From Eubacteriaceae bacterium (GTDB taxonomy: Bacteria > Bacillota > Clostridia > Peptostreptococcales > Anaerovoracaceae), in NCBI GenBank assembly GCA_902362805.1, contig CABIXY010000002.1:372001-436000 (forward strand): a DNA stretch of 64,000 nt. The letters are read 5' to 3'. Every line of letters begins with the position of its first letter. Position 1 is the first letter of the stretch. Below the pieces are notes generated by a model. The model was not told where the DNA came from. It was given only the letters and a program-made list of their open reading frames with translations, and searched no databases. Positions 33,086 through 41,888 of the stretch are shown piece after piece. Made by a program: the position numbers and the translations under genes.

Positions 33086-33943
33086 ATGGAATGGTTAAAA
33101 AATCTGAGCGATGCAATCGCTTATATCGAGCAACATCTGGATGACGAAATTTCTTATGATAGAGCGGCAGAAATCGCCTGCTGTTCTACTAACTATTTTC
33201 AGCGCATGTTTTCCTATGTGGCTGGAATATCTTTGTCAGACTACATTCGCCGCCGCCGTATGACCCAGGCAGCTTTCGACCTGCAGCACAGAGGTGTCAA
33301 AGTGATCGATATCGCTCTGAAATACGGCTATACCTCCCCAACTGCTTTTAACCGGGCGTTTCAGGCTGTACACGGAATTTCTCCAACGGCAGCCAAAAGC
33401 CAGGGAAAGCTGATCAACGCCTATCCGCCCATTAAATTTTCAGTGGCTATTACAGGAGGTAGCGCAATGCCATATAAAATTGAAGAAAAAGAAACTATGA
33501 GAGTGGTCGGCATTCGGATTCCGCTTACAGATGACATGGAGGAAAATCAAAAAAAAGTGCCGGGATTTTGGGAAGAGAGCTTGCAAGGCAGCAGTTTTCA
33601 AGAAATCTGTCATTTGTCTAATCGACCGCCAGAAGGGGTTTTGGGGATTACAGAATATCAGAACTCTGGCAAAATGTATTACTATATCGCGGCAGCTACA
33701 GATCTGCCAGTTCCGCCTGGCATGCATGCACTTGAAATTCCTGCGGCAACCTGGGCCGTGTTTGAAAACGAGGGCCATTTCAAAGAAACGGTGCAGAGCG
33801 TTTTCAGGCGCTTTTTGACAGAATGGCTGCCCTTCTCCGGTTACACTTACACGGAACTTCCAAATATAGAGGTGTATCCCATCAATGAGGACCGAAAAGG
33901 CCATACGGAGGTCTGGATAGCGATTAAAAAAGAAGGAGAGTAA
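33086..33943 (+). CDS. AraC family regulator with GyrI-like effector domain
   Basis: A 285-residue protein. AGGAGGTAGG precedes ATG 33086. The two AraC helix-turn-helix motifs occupy residues 8-105 ([21 protein letters not shown] and [21 protein letters not shown] regions). A GyrI/Rob-like ligand-binding domain from about 130 ([18 protein letters not shown]) extends to the end. Proteins of this design sense amphipathic drugs or peptides. It is followed after four bases by a second free-standing GyrI-like gene and an ABC-2 exporter, its likely targets. Confidence 0.92.
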   Translation: MEWLKNLSDAIAYIEQHLDDEISYDRAAEIACCSTNYFQRMFSYVAGISLSDYIRRRRMTQAAFDLQHRGVKVIDIALKYGYTSPTAFNRAFQAVHGISPTAAKSQGKLINAYPPIKFSVAITGGSAMPYKIEEKETMRVVGIRIPLTDDMEENQKKVPGFWEESLQGSSFQEICHLSNRPPEGVLGITEYQNSGKMYYYIAAATDLPVPPGMHALEIPAATWAVFENEGHFKETVQSVFRRFLTEWLPFSGYTYTELPNIEVYPINEDRKGHTEVWIAIKKEGE

Positions 33944-33947
33944 AGAA

Positions 33948-34403
33948 ATGAATAATCAAATAGAAATCAGAGAAATTGAACCTGTGCGCGTAGCCTATAT
34001 GCGTTATCAAGGACTAGCATCTGCTGCAAACGTGGTTTTCCCCGAGGTCTTTAAATCCATTCGCGGAAAAGTAAGCGGGGCACCTTTCTTCTGTTACTAT
34101 GAAATAAATCCTGATACCAAGCAGGGAGTCTTGGAATTATGTGTACCCACGGCTGAAATGCCTAAAGGTAATGGAATCGCAGTGAAGGAAATGCCTCGTA
34201 TCAAAGCGCTCTGTGCGACCCATATCGGTTCCTATGAGACCATACAACATACTTATGCAGAAATCGATCGCTATGCGGCTGAGCACAATTTACAACTGCA
34301 AATGCCTTTCCGCGAGGTGTTCGTAAAAGGACCAGGCATGATGATCAAAGGAAATCCGGCTAAATACATAACGGAAATTCTCTTTCCGATTGAGGAGGAG
34401 TGA
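33948..34403 (+). CDS. Free-standing GyrI-like small-molecule-binding protein
   Basis: A 151-residue single-domain protein of the GyrI-like/SOUL-like bacterial transcription-activator effector-binding fold ([16 protein letters not shown] start; end [20 protein letters not shown]). AAGGAG precedes ATG 33948. It has no DNA-binding domain. It may bind the same drug as the AraC protein, either to sequester it or to hydrolyse it as some GyrI-like proteins do. It is in one operon with the regulator before it and the ABC exporter after it. Confidence 0.85.
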   Translation: MNNQIEIREIEPVRVAYMRYQGLASAANVVFPEVFKSIRGKVSGAPFFCYYEINPDTKQGVLELCVPTAEMPKGNGIAVKEMPRIKALCATHIGSYETIQHTYAEIDRYAAEHNLQLQMPFREVFVKGPGMMIKGNPAKYITEILFPIEEE

Positions 34404-34404
34404 G

Positions 34405-35352
34405 ATGGAGGCGATTGTTGTAGAAAACTTGACCAAGCAGTATCACAATGGCGTACAGGCTCTGAACGGTCTCTCCCTGACAGTAGAGGAAGGGGAAATC
34501 TTTTCTCTTCTGGGACAGAATGGCTCCGGCAAGTCAACCTTGATCAACATTTTGACCACTTACCTTCTGCCCACATCCGGCAGAGCAGCGTTGTTTGGCA
34601 AGGAGGTCAGCAGAGAGGGGTCTTCTATCCGCTCGAAGATTGCCTGTGTCGCACAGAAGACCTCCATTGATCCTTATTTGTCCCTGGGTGAGAATATGAT
34701 GTTTCAAAGCCGTCTGCACAAAGTTCCAAAGCCGGAAGCGGAGCAGCGAATGAAAGCTTTGATCGAGGCCTTTGACCTGGAACGATATTTAGATTATCCT
34801 GTAAATTCATACTCTGGAGGTATCAGACGACGTCTGGATATCGCCCTCAATATGATGTCTGATCCAAAGATTTTATTCTTGGATGAACCGACAGTAGGCA
34901 TGGATATTCAATCACGACAGGCTATGCAGGAAATGATGCGTAAAATACGCAGAGATTTCGGCACCACCATATTTTTGACAACCCATTATCTGGAGGAGGC
35001 TGACAGTCTCAGCGACAGGATCTGCATTATCCGAGACGGCAAGGAAGCCGCCCAGGGAAGGCCAAAGGATCTGCGCGGGTATTTAAGACAAAATTTCTTG
35101 AAAGTGTCTTTTGAGGATGGGATTTCTGCCAAAGCGGCAATGACCCATCTGCCTGAGATTTTTTCTGTTGATACGGTGCGATGGAAGGAAAATGCCGCCC
35201 AATTTCCCATAGAAGACAGACAAAAGGCATTAACGCAGACAGCGGAGGCTTTGCTGAACAGAAAACTGCAGTTTAAAGGTCTGGAAATCGTAGAACCATC
35301 TATAGAAGAGGTGTTTATTCATTTAACTTGCGAGAGGGGAGAAGTGACATGA
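34405..35352 (+). CDS. ABC-2 type exporter ATP-binding protein (drug/DrrA-like)
   Basis: A 315-residue ATPase. ATG 34405 starts one base after the upstream stop with GAGGAGG before it. Walker A GQNGSGKST (about 37), signature YSGGIRRRLD, Walker B ILFLDEPTVGMD and H-loop TTHYLEEAD are intact. The C-terminal DrrA-type extension ends in IEEVFIHLT. It overlaps the next gene by an ATGA junction, so it powers that permease. Likely substrates are drugs or lipids, judged by family and by the AraC/GyrI neighbours. Confidence 0.92.
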   Translation: MEAIVVENLTKQYHNGVQALNGLSLTVEEGEIFSLLGQNGSGKSTLINILTTYLLPTSGRAALFGKEVSREGSSIRSKIACVAQKTSIDPYLSLGENMMFQSRLHKVPKPEAEQRMKALIEAFDLERYLDYPVNSYSGGIRRRLDIALNMMSDPKILFLDEPTVGMDIQSRQAMQEMMRKIRRDFGTTIFLTTHYLEEADSLSDRICIIRDGKEAAQGRPKDLRGYLRQNFLKVSFEDGISAKAAMTHLPEIFSVDTVRWKENAAQFPIEDRQKALTQTAEALLNRKLQFKGLEIVEPSIEEVFIHLTCERGEVT

Positions 35353-36104
35353 GTGTCGTACCATTGCTTTGGCGTAATATGAAATGGCGTTATCATAACG
35401 CCTTTACCATTGTCATGACGATTTTGCAGCCCATGCTCTGGCTGGTATTGTATAGTGCAGTGGCAGGGCAGACCATGAAAGGCGCTGGAATTTCTAATTA
35501 TACCGCATTTATATTGCCCGGTCTAGTTGTTTTGGTCTCCTTCAGCGCCTGCAGCAGCGGAGGAATTATGAATTACCTGATGAAAGCGGAGGGCAGTTTT
35601 TATCGTATCTTGATTGCGCCAGTATCGAGAGCAGCCATCATCACGGCGCAAATTCTGGAGGCTGTCTTCTGTACCTTTCTTGAGGTAGGAATCCTGTTCG
35701 GGGCAGGTCTTTTCTTCTCTGTGAGAATTGCTTCGGGATTTGCCGGCATGCTTTTGATCGTACTGATCGTATTTTTAACAGCATGTTTCCTGGCGGGGCT
35801 GACCTATACAATCAGTCTGCGCCTGCCAAATGAAGTCATCTATGAAACGGTGATGAACGCTATCGTACTGCCGGCATTTTTCCTCAGCACAGCCTTGTTT
35901 CCAGCGGACACCCTGACTGGACCGCTGAAAATAGCTGTCAATCTCAATCCTTTTACCCATGTGATAAACATCTTGCGAGGGTTAATCTTACAAGGCGAAA
36001 TCGATATGGACGGGCTTGCGCGAATCGTAATCTTATTATTCCTTCTGTGCGCAGGCAGTTTCTATTTCGCGCTGCGCGGCTTAAAAAGAGAAATGAGTCT
36101 GTAA
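35349..36104 (+). CDS. ABC-2 type permease
   Basis: A 251-residue membrane protein starting at ATG 35349 inside the stop codon of the ATPase gene. About six hydrophobic segments and the ABC-2 pattern are visible (ILQPMLWLVLYSAV near residue 25, MNPFTHVINILRG-like NLNPFTHVINILRGL near 200). It forms the export channel with the preceding ATPase, probably as a homodimer. It is the last gene of the AraC-GyrI-ABC operon; a new promoter follows at 36115. Confidence 0.9.
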   Translation: MSVVPLLWRNMKWRYHNAFTIVMTILQPMLWLVLYSAVAGQTMKGAGISNYTAFILPGLVVLVSFSACSSGGIMNYLMKAEGSFYRILIAPVSRAAIITAQILEAVFCTFLEVGILFGAGLFFSVRIASGFAGMLLIVLIVFLTACFLAGLTYTISLRLPNEVIYETVMNAIVLPAFFLSTALFPADTLTGPLKIAVNLNPFTHVINILRGLILQGEIDMDGLARIVILLFLLCAGSFYFALRGLKREMSL

Positions 36105-36114
36105 AATAGAGAAC

Positions 36115-36143
36115 TTGACAGAACAGAATATTCAATATAAAAT
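36115..36143 (+). promoter_or_regulatory. Consensus sigma-A promoter of the TetR gene
   Basis: Perfect TTGACA 36115-36120, a 17-bp spacer and TAAAAT 36138-36143. Confidence 0.8.
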
Positions 36144-36180
36144 AATAGATGTTATATAACGTCTGTTATTTTATATTGAA
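36131..36180. promoter_or_regulatory. 50-nt near-perfect palindrome covering the -10 box and leader of the TetR gene
   Basis: Left half 36131-36155 and right half 36156-36180 are complementary at 23 of 25 positions, with a centre GTTATATAAC. It begins inside the promoter spacer and ends at the GGAGG of the next gene. It could bind two TetR dimers or fold into a long RNA hairpin next to the ribosome binding site. Confidence 0.75.
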
Positions 36181-36192
36181 GGAGGAAGGGAT

Positions 36193-36747
36193 ATGCCGCC
36201 AAAAGTGAAAACTAGTAAAGATGATATAGTGAAGGCTGCTCTGGAAGTGGCAAAGAAGGAGGGGGTTTCCGCCATATCAGCCAAAAGTGTTTCTCATCAC
36301 CTGGGAACCTCTGTCGCTCCGATTTTCAGAGTTTTTGCCACCGTTGAGGAATTAAGAAATGAAACGGTAACACAGATTTATGCCCAGTATATTGTGTACT
36401 TAAAGGACTATCCTTTTGAACGCAGCAAGTTCTTTACCTACGGCATTGCCTACATTCAATACGCCAAGGAATACCCTAAGCTATTCGAGGCACTGATGGA
36501 GTGGGGCTTCTTTACACCGGATGCCATCGGGAAAGAAGTATCCAGCCAATTCGGTTTTATTGAAGACAGCGTGGCGTCTTTGAGCAGTTTGAGTGTCGAA
36601 CAGGCACAGGAACTGTTTTACCATGTCTGGCTCTACACCCACGGCATTGCCTGCTTAATTTGCAAGGGTTCACTTTACCTATCAGAGGAAGAAGAGAAGA
36701 AACTGCTGATTACAGCCTTCGAGTCCTTCCGAAAGAATTATCAATGA
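36193..36747 (+). CDS. TetR family regulator, probably autoregulated
   Basis: A 184-residue protein. GGAGGAAGG precedes ATG 36193. The N-terminal HTH (residues 7-52, KDDIVKAALEVAKKEGVSAI then LGTSVAPIFRVF) is TetR-like, and the C-terminal part resembles the WHG-type ligand domain of this group (FYHVWLYTHGIACLI). A 50-nt palindrome lies in its promoter and leader, the obvious operator. Two flavodoxin-fold genes follow after 32 bp and are probably co-regulated, suggesting a response to quinones, nitro compounds or another redox-active molecule. Confidence 0.88.
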   Translation: MPPKVKTSKDDIVKAALEVAKKEGVSAISAKSVSHHLGTSVAPIFRVFATVEELRNETVTQIYAQYIVYLKDYPFERSKFFTYGIAYIQYAKEYPKLFEALMEWGFFTPDAIGKEVSSQFGFIEDSVASLSSLSVEQAQELFYHVWLYTHGIACLICKGSLYLSEEEEKKLLITAFESFRKNYQ

Positions 36748-36779
36748 TTGCATAATGATCATAAGAATTGGAGAAACAG

Positions 36780-37253
36780 ATGAATACGCTGATTATAAGA
36801 GAATTTGGAGACTACACGATATCGGGTTCTAAGTGTTTTGACCTTCCGAAAATGGATATTGCAGATTGCATCGGCTGTTGGACTTGCTGGTGGAAAACCC
36901 CAGGAATCTGTGTCCATAAAGATTTAGAAGACTTTTATCGAAGCTATGTCAACGCTGACAGAGTCATCATCTTTGCCCAACTGAAATATGGATTTGTCAG
37001 CAGTAAGCTAAAAACACTGCTGGACCGCATGATTCCGCTTTTTCTGCCCTATACAATTTTTGAAAGAGGAGGTACCTGGCATGTGCCTCGCTATCCAAAA
37101 TATCCGGCGATCGAGTTCTATTTTAATTATGAATTTGAAGAAGAAGCGGATGCACAGCTTTTACACGATTACATTCAAAAAGTATTTGAACAATTTTATT
37201 CTAAGGAGATCTGTATCAGACATGTCTCCCAGTTTCAGGAGGCCTCATTATGA
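36780..37253 (+). CDS. Flavodoxin-fold NADPH-dependent FMN reductase-like protein, short form
   Basis: A 157-residue protein. ATG 36780 follows TTGGAGA. It resembles iron-sulfur-flavoprotein-type reductases in the CIGCWTCW segment (about 31) and YVNADRVIIFAQLKYGFVSS (about 56) with an LLDRMIPLF helix. The usual N-terminal GSPRxxGNT flavin-phosphate loop is missing; the next gene has that loop instead. The two overlap by ATGA and may function as a complementary pair. Reaction unknown. Confidence 0.75.
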   Translation: MNTLIIREFGDYTISGSKCFDLPKMDIADCIGCWTCWWKTPGICVHKDLEDFYRSYVNADRVIIFAQLKYGFVSSKLKTLLDRMIPLFLPYTIFERGGTWHVPRYPKYPAIEFYFNYEFEEEADAQLLHDYIQKVFEQFYSKEICIRHVSQFQEASL

Positions 37254-37891
37254 AGACAATTTTGCTAAATGGTTCACCCAAGGGAAACGTGCAGAGTTCT
37301 GGCAGTTACATTTTAGCCAAAGCTTTTGTCAGCGGTATGAAAGCACCTTGTGAAATCCGCTCAATTTATGGAGAGGACCGGCAGAAGCTGCTTCAATATA
37401 TCAGCCAGTTTGAACAAGTCATCTTCATCACGCCCAACTACATTCATTCGATTCCCGCCAGGACCTTAGCTTTCCTATATGACTTGCCGAAAGGCTCCGA
37501 GGGACAGTCTCTCGGTTTTATCATTCAGTCCGGGTATCCGGAAAGCAAGGAGAGTGAGATCAGCAGCCGGTTCTTTAAGCGACTGGCAGACCGATTGCAG
37601 TATGGGTATTTAGGAACTGTTGTAAAGGGAGAATGTGCGGGACTTGCCATCATGCCGGAAAGATTCGGCAAATTAGAAAAGAAATTTGCTGAACTGGGCG
37701 CATGGTATGAGGAACACGGTCATTTTGATGAAACTTACGTCAGAGATTTTGCCAAACCTTACGCCATCTCGAAGCCTATGGCGCTGCTGCTTAATATGAC
37801 GAACCCCATTGGAAACATTTTGGGCTGGCACAAGATCATGAAAGCAAATGACGCCTATCACAGCAGACGAGATATGCCTTACTTAGATTGA
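37250..37891 (+). CDS. Flavodoxin-fold NAD(P)H-dependent oxidoreductase
   Basis: A 213-residue protein beginning with the flavin-binding strand and loop MKTILLNGSPKGNVQSSGSY, so FMN binding is likely. The second half has the ISQFEQVIFITPNYIHSIPA segment typical of NADPH-dependent FMN reductases, and the C-terminus ends in a basic, His-rich tail. Its ATG overlaps the stop of the upstream short flavodoxin-like gene. It is probably co-transcribed with the TetR gene. It ends 17 bp from the convergent WYL regulator. Confidence 0.83.
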   Translation: MKTILLNGSPKGNVQSSGSYILAKAFVSGMKAPCEIRSIYGEDRQKLLQYISQFEQVIFITPNYIHSIPARTLAFLYDLPKGSEGQSLGFIIQSGYPESKESEISSRFFKRLADRLQYGYLGTVVKGECAGLAIMPERFGKLEKKFAELGAWYEEHGHFDETYVRDFAKPYAISKPMALLLNMTNPIGNILGWHKIMKANDAYHSRRDMPYLD

Positions 37892-37908
37892 CTGAAAAGA
37901 AATGGCAC

Positions 37909-38844
37909 TCATTTGTTTTCATATAGGACAGCGATATCATGGATTCTGCGTTTCATTTCGGCGCGGATATGTAACGGTTCTAAACACTCGCATTTATTTC
38001 CAAAGCTTAAAAGAATATCGTAGTGATATTCGTTCTCTAGGAAGGGGAAATCGACGATGTAATGCTCCTCCCCGTCTGGCGAAAAATCTTCATAAGAGGA
38101 AAAATCAAGCACCCTGTCCATCACAGACTTATGAATACGGATTTTGATTTTCGTATGCATGGTTTCCCAAATATCATCAAAATCCAACTGTGGTTTTTGA
38201 AAATCGCGGGGTGTGAAAATTTCCTCTTCTATTTGCAGTTTTGACATGCGAGAAAGTCTGAATAAGCGGAAATCATTTCTTTGATGGCAATAGCCTTGTA
38301 AATACCAATGGCTGTTTTTCAATACAAGCTGATATGGTTCGACTGTCCGCACGGTTCTATTTCCATGGTGGGCGATATATTTAAAAGTCAGCAGCTTGTT
38401 TTCTTGCAAAGCTGCTTGGATCATTTCTAAATAGGGTTGTATGTTGCTGTTACCTCTCCACGGACTTAAATCTATACGGATTTGATTTACTTTTAATTCA
38501 ACGTCTTTCGCGCTGTCTACAGGAACAAAGCTCTTGACTTTGGCGAGGGCGTGTGCTAGTTCATCGCCTCGTATCATGCCCGAAAGACTGGAAAGCCCCA
38601 TCAAGAGAGCGGAGAGGTCGGCAGTAGAAAAAACTTTTTTATCAATCTTGTATTGCTGCATGATTTCAAAGCCGCCGCCTACTCCCGATGTAGAGCGAAT
38701 AGGGATTCCTGCCATGTTGATAGCATCTATGTCGCGATAAATTGTGCGAAGCGATACTTCAAACATGTCCGCTAACGCCTGTGCGCTAATCCGCTCTTTA
38801 TCGAGGAGTATCATAATAATACTGACAAGCCTGTCTATTTTCAT
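37909..38844 (-). CDS. YafY-type HTH and WYL-domain transcriptional regulator
   Basis: A 311-residue regulator. ATG at 38844 has GGTGAAG upstream; in-frame starts up to 38895 are less supported. The N-terminal DeoR-like HTH spans residues 1-55 (ISAQALADMFEVSLRTIYRDI), and the WYL domain from about 140 includes YQLVLKNSHWYLQGYC and FRLFRLSRM. The C-terminal WCX-like extension follows. It is divergent from a DJ-1/PfpI gene, a common pairing in which the regulator controls the enzyme gene. Ligand unknown. Confidence 0.9.
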   Translation of the reverse strand: MKIDRLVSIIMILLDKERISAQALADMFEVSLRTIYRDIDAINMAGIPIRSTSGVGGGFEIMQQYKIDKKVFSTADLSALLMGLSSLSGMIRGDELAHALAKVKSFVPVDSAKDVELKVNQIRIDLSPWRGNSNIQPYLEMIQAALQENKLLTFKYIAHHGNRTVRTVEPYQLVLKNSHWYLQGYCHQRNDFRLFRLSRMSKLQIEEEIFTPRDFQKPQLDFDDIWETMHTKIKIRIHKSVMDRVLDFSSYEDFSPDGEEHYIVDFPFLENEYHYDILLSFGNKCECLEPLHIRAEMKRRIHDIAVLYENK

Positions 38845-38957
38845 CGCTTCACCGCCATTCATTTTTTTAAAATATTGTTGCCATACTGTTGTCAACGATT
38901 ACATGGTACTATAAATATACGAACAAATCAATGAAACAATGAAAATGGAGGAAGGTT

Positions 38958-39596
38958 ATGTTTACAATCTATGTTTATGTTCTTGATACCTTGGCCGATT
39001 GGGAGCTTGGGTATGTTACTGCGGAGTTGAATTCTGGTCGATTTTTCAAAGAGGGCGCACCGCGCGTATCCCTCAAGACGGTCAGCAGTTCAAAAGAGCC
39101 AATCCAGACAATGGGCGGCTTGACAATTGTGCCCGACTGCCTGATCGATGACATTGCTGTCTGTGAAACAAGCCTGTTGCTGTTACCGGGTGCAGATACA
39201 TGGAACGATCAAAAACATGGTGCAATCATCGAAAAAGCAAGGGAATTTCTCTCTTTAGGAGCTGCAGTGTGCGCAATCTGTGGAGCTACTGCGGCACTTG
39301 CAGAATTTGGGCTATTGGATCAGCGTTCGCATACCAGCAACGGGCTGGGATTTCTTGAAATGGTTTCGCCAAGTTACAAAGGACAAAGTTTCTATATAGA
39401 CAAGCCATCTGTAGCAGACTGTAATCTGATTACTGCAAGCTCCACGGGAGCTCTGTTATGGGCAAAGCAAATTATTGAGCATTTAGGTGTATTCGGGTCA
39501 GACACACTGGAATCGTGGTATGAATATTTTAGTACCGGAGAGCCTGAACATTTCTTTGCCCTCATGCAGACTTTACCATCGGACAGCGGAAAGTGA
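38958..39596 (+). CDS. DJ-1/PfpI family protein (class I glutamine amidotransferase-like)
   Basis: A 212-residue protein. GGAGGAAGG precedes ATG 38958. The nucleophile elbow AICGATAAL (about residue 108) supplies the conserved cysteine, and the upstream glutamate-containing strand LLLLPGADTW is present. Members act as glyoxalase III, chaperone-like or amidohydrolase enzymes; none can be assigned. It is divergent from a WYL regulator with a 113-bp shared region. Confidence 0.85.
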   Translation: MFTIYVYVLDTLADWELGYVTAELNSGRFFKEGAPRVSLKTVSSSKEPIQTMGGLTIVPDCLIDDIAVCETSLLLLPGADTWNDQKHGAIIEKAREFLSLGAAVCAICGATAALAEFGLLDQRSHTSNGLGFLEMVSPSYKGQSFYIDKPSVADCNLITASSTGALLWAKQIIEHLGVFGSDTLESWYEYFSTGEPEHFFALMQTLPSDSGK

Positions 39597-39614
39597 TACC
39601 ACTTTGTCGCTGCC

Positions 39615-40856
39615 TTATTCGTTTAAAATACTCATTAATTCATCTTTGCCCAGTGAAAGCGCTTTTTTTTCAGAGAGGAGTGAACGGATGATTCTATCTC
39701 CGATACCGCCCGTATAATCAGAAGCGTTTTCTCTCACGACATACAGCTTTTGTGATGAGAGATGCTCCAGGACTTCTATATTTTTCAAATTGCTTCTGCC
39801 GATATCTACATCAGTCAAAACTACCAGGTCGGCAGACTCTATAGTCTGCCGGTTTTCATCAAAAGATTGGCTGCTGATTTCGCAATATGGTTTTTCCGCG
39901 ACGGTTTTAATTCCCAAGGATTGGCACAATTCGTAATCGCTATCGCCTACATTGAGTACGCCGCAGCTGACCTCAAAGCCTTTGTTGTGGAAAGCTTCAA
40001 TGATGTAACTGCCGCTGCCGCCTCCGCAGATGATGTGAACCCGCTTTCCGTTACTCGTTCTCTGCGCCATTTTGTTGCTGCGCAAGGGCACGATTTCAGC
40101 GGCGTTGGTCAGTGGATTTTCCCGCACGACCAGGTCAATCTTATATACGGGTTTCAGCACTTCTTCTCTGATGATTTCGCTGACTTGACCGTCCCTGACT
40201 TTTCGTCCCTCGTTTAAAACAAGAATCCTGTCAGAAAACCGGGCAGCCATATTGATGTCGTGGAGGACCGCAAAGATGGTAAGCCCCTGTTCACGATTGA
40301 GTTTTTGCATCAGCTGCATGACTTCTAAGGTATATTGAATATCTAAATGATTAGTGGGTTCGTCCAAAATCAGAAGCTGAGGCTGCTGCGCTAAAGCGGC
40401 GGAGATGATAATTCTCTGACGCTCGCCACCAGAGAGCTGCGTGATTTTTCGCTCTCTCAGAGGAAGGGTTCCTGTCTGTTCCAGTGCTTGGTCGATCAGC
40501 TTGTAATCTTCTTCAGTTTCAGACTGCATCCTTTTGAGAAAGGGATGTCTGCCCATGGCCACAATCTCTTTGGCTTTGAATGCAAAGCCTGCCTGAAAAG
40601 TCTGAGGGACAACGGCGGTAATCTGCGCCCGTTCCTTTGCTGATAGATTCGCATTATCTTTTCCATCTATGTAGACTTTGCCGCTCTTTATCCCGACAAT
40701 TCCAGTGATGGCGTGAATCAAGGTAGATTTACCCGAGCCGTTGGGACCGATGAGAGAAACAAACTCCCCACGCTTAACGGTGCATGAAAAGTCTTTGACG
40801 ACATCTTTTTCACCATAACCGATAGTAACATTTTCAAATCTCAATATTTCTTCCAT
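39615..40856 (-). CDS. FecE/BtuD-type ABC ATPase with C-terminal extra domain
   Basis: A 413-residue ATPase. Residues 1-255 form a normal metal-chelate/cobalamin ABC subunit: GPNGSGKST, LSGGERQR, LLILDEPTNHLD and a final VLHDINMAA. About 150 additional residues start with VHIICGGGSGSYIIEAF, a Rossmann-like glycine-rich strand, and contain ADLVVLTDVDIGRSN. This second domain resembles the extension of some clostridial iron/B12 ABC ATPases and may bind a nucleotide or cofactor. It is the last gene of a three-gene importer; the order is binding protein, permease, ATPase. Confidence 0.88.
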   Translation of the reverse strand: MEEILRFENVTIGYGEKDVVKDFSCTVKRGEFVSLIGPNGSGKSTLIHAITGIVGIKSGKVYIDGKDNANLSAKERAQITAVVPQTFQAGFAFKAKEIVAMGRHPFLKRMQSETEEDYKLIDQALEQTGTLPLRERKITQLSGGERQRIIISAALAQQPQLLILDEPTNHLDIQYTLEVMQLMQKLNREQGLTIFAVLHDINMAARFSDRILVLNEGRKVRDGQVSEIIREEVLKPVYKIDLVVRENPLTNAAEIVPLRSNKMAQRTSNGKRVHIICGGGSGSYIIEAFHNKGFEVSCGVLNVGDSDYELCQSLGIKTVAEKPYCEISSQSFDENRQTIESADLVVLTDVDIGRSNLKNIEVLEHLSSQKLYVVRENASDYTGGIGDRIIRSLLSEKKALSLGKDELMSILNE

Positions 40857-40858
40857 AA

Positions 40859-41887
40859 TTAAAGTACCTCTGTATTTTTTGCTCTTAGCAGATAGATGAA
40901 GAACGGCGCACCGATGATGGCCGTGACGATGCCTACTGGTATTTCAGAGGCGATGATACTTCTGGAAATGGTATCACAGATACAGAGGACAATTCCACCC
41001 AGAAGAAAAGACAAGGGCAGCAGTTTTTTATGAGCGGGTCCAAAGATCAAGCGCACGATATGGGGAGAGACTAAACCCACAAAACCGATGATACCGCTTA
41101 CAGAAACGCAGGACGCCATGACCAGGGATGTTACGACAAAGAGAATTCTCTTATTTTTTTCAACGTCGATGCCAAAGCGTATCGCGGTCTCATCACCCAG
41201 CACGATAATATCCAGTTCCTTAGCAAAGAGGAAAATGACAATCAGCCCGATTATGATATAGGGGAGTACATTGAAAACGTGATCCCAGCCCTTAGAGGAA
41301 AAGCTCCCTAAGGTCCAAAAATATATTTTTTTCATTTGGTTGGCGGAAAGCAGCATAGCAAAGGAAATGACTGCCGTCAACAGCTGATTCACCGCAATGC
41401 CGCAGAGCAGCAGGGATGTGGTGTTGGCCTGCTTTCCGACCCTGGCAATATTGTATACGAAAAATATCGCCAAGATTGCGCCGCCAAAAGCAAAAAAGGA
41501 AATGGTGTTCAGCCCCATGAAGCTGGCTGGTATGGCCAGAATGATACCGATGGTTGCACCAAAGGCGGCGCCAGAGGAAATTCCCAGCACGAAAGGGTCC
41601 GCCATAGGATTCTTAAAAATTGCCTGGTATACGCCGCCGCACAGAGCGAGAGCGCCTCCCACGAGAAAGGCCAGCAGACTTCTTGGGAAGCGAAGGTCCC
41701 AAATAATCGTATTCTTTGCGCCCAAGGTATCAGCTTCAGCTCCCAGCAGCCCAGTTATTTTATTTGTCAATACAATGAGAGTATCTTTGATTGTGATATC
41801 TGCTGCGCCAAAAAAAGTACATATTAAAATGACTGCTGCTACACACAGCAAGGAAAGAATACTCGCGGCAATCCACCTCTTTTTCAT
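40859..41887 (-). CDS. FecCD/BtuC-type ABC permease
   Basis: A 342-residue permease with about ten hydrophobic segments and the FecCD motifs IIWDLRFPRSLLAFLVGGALALCGG, NPMADPFVLGISSGAAFGA (near residue 95) and GIIGFVGLVSPHIVR (about 265). It homodimerises and couples to the downstream ATPase to import an iron-chelate, heme or corrinoid bound by the upstream lipoprotein. Confidence 0.93.
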   Translation of the reverse strand: MKKRWIAASILSLLCVAAVILICTFFGAADITIKDTLIVLTNKITGLLGAEADTLGAKNTIIWDLRFPRSLLAFLVGGALALCGGVYQAIFKNPMADPFVLGISSGAAFGATIGIILAIPASFMGLNTISFFAFGGAILAIFFVYNIARVGKQANTTSLLLCGIAVNQLLTAVISFAMLLSANQMKKIYFWTLGSFSSKGWDHVFNVLPYIIIGLIVIFLFAKELDIIVLGDETAIRFGIDVEKNKRILFVVTSLVMASCVSVSGIIGFVGLVSPHIVRLIFGPAHKKLLPLSFLLGGIVLCICDTISRSIIASEIPVGIVTAIIGAPFFIYLLRAKNTEVL

Positions 41888-41888
41888 A

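Noticed and set aside
32753..33116. Two minus-strand open frames running through the tRNA gene
   Set aside because: They translate the tRNA-Arg sequence and its flanks; the protein patterns are the usual false products of tRNA genes.
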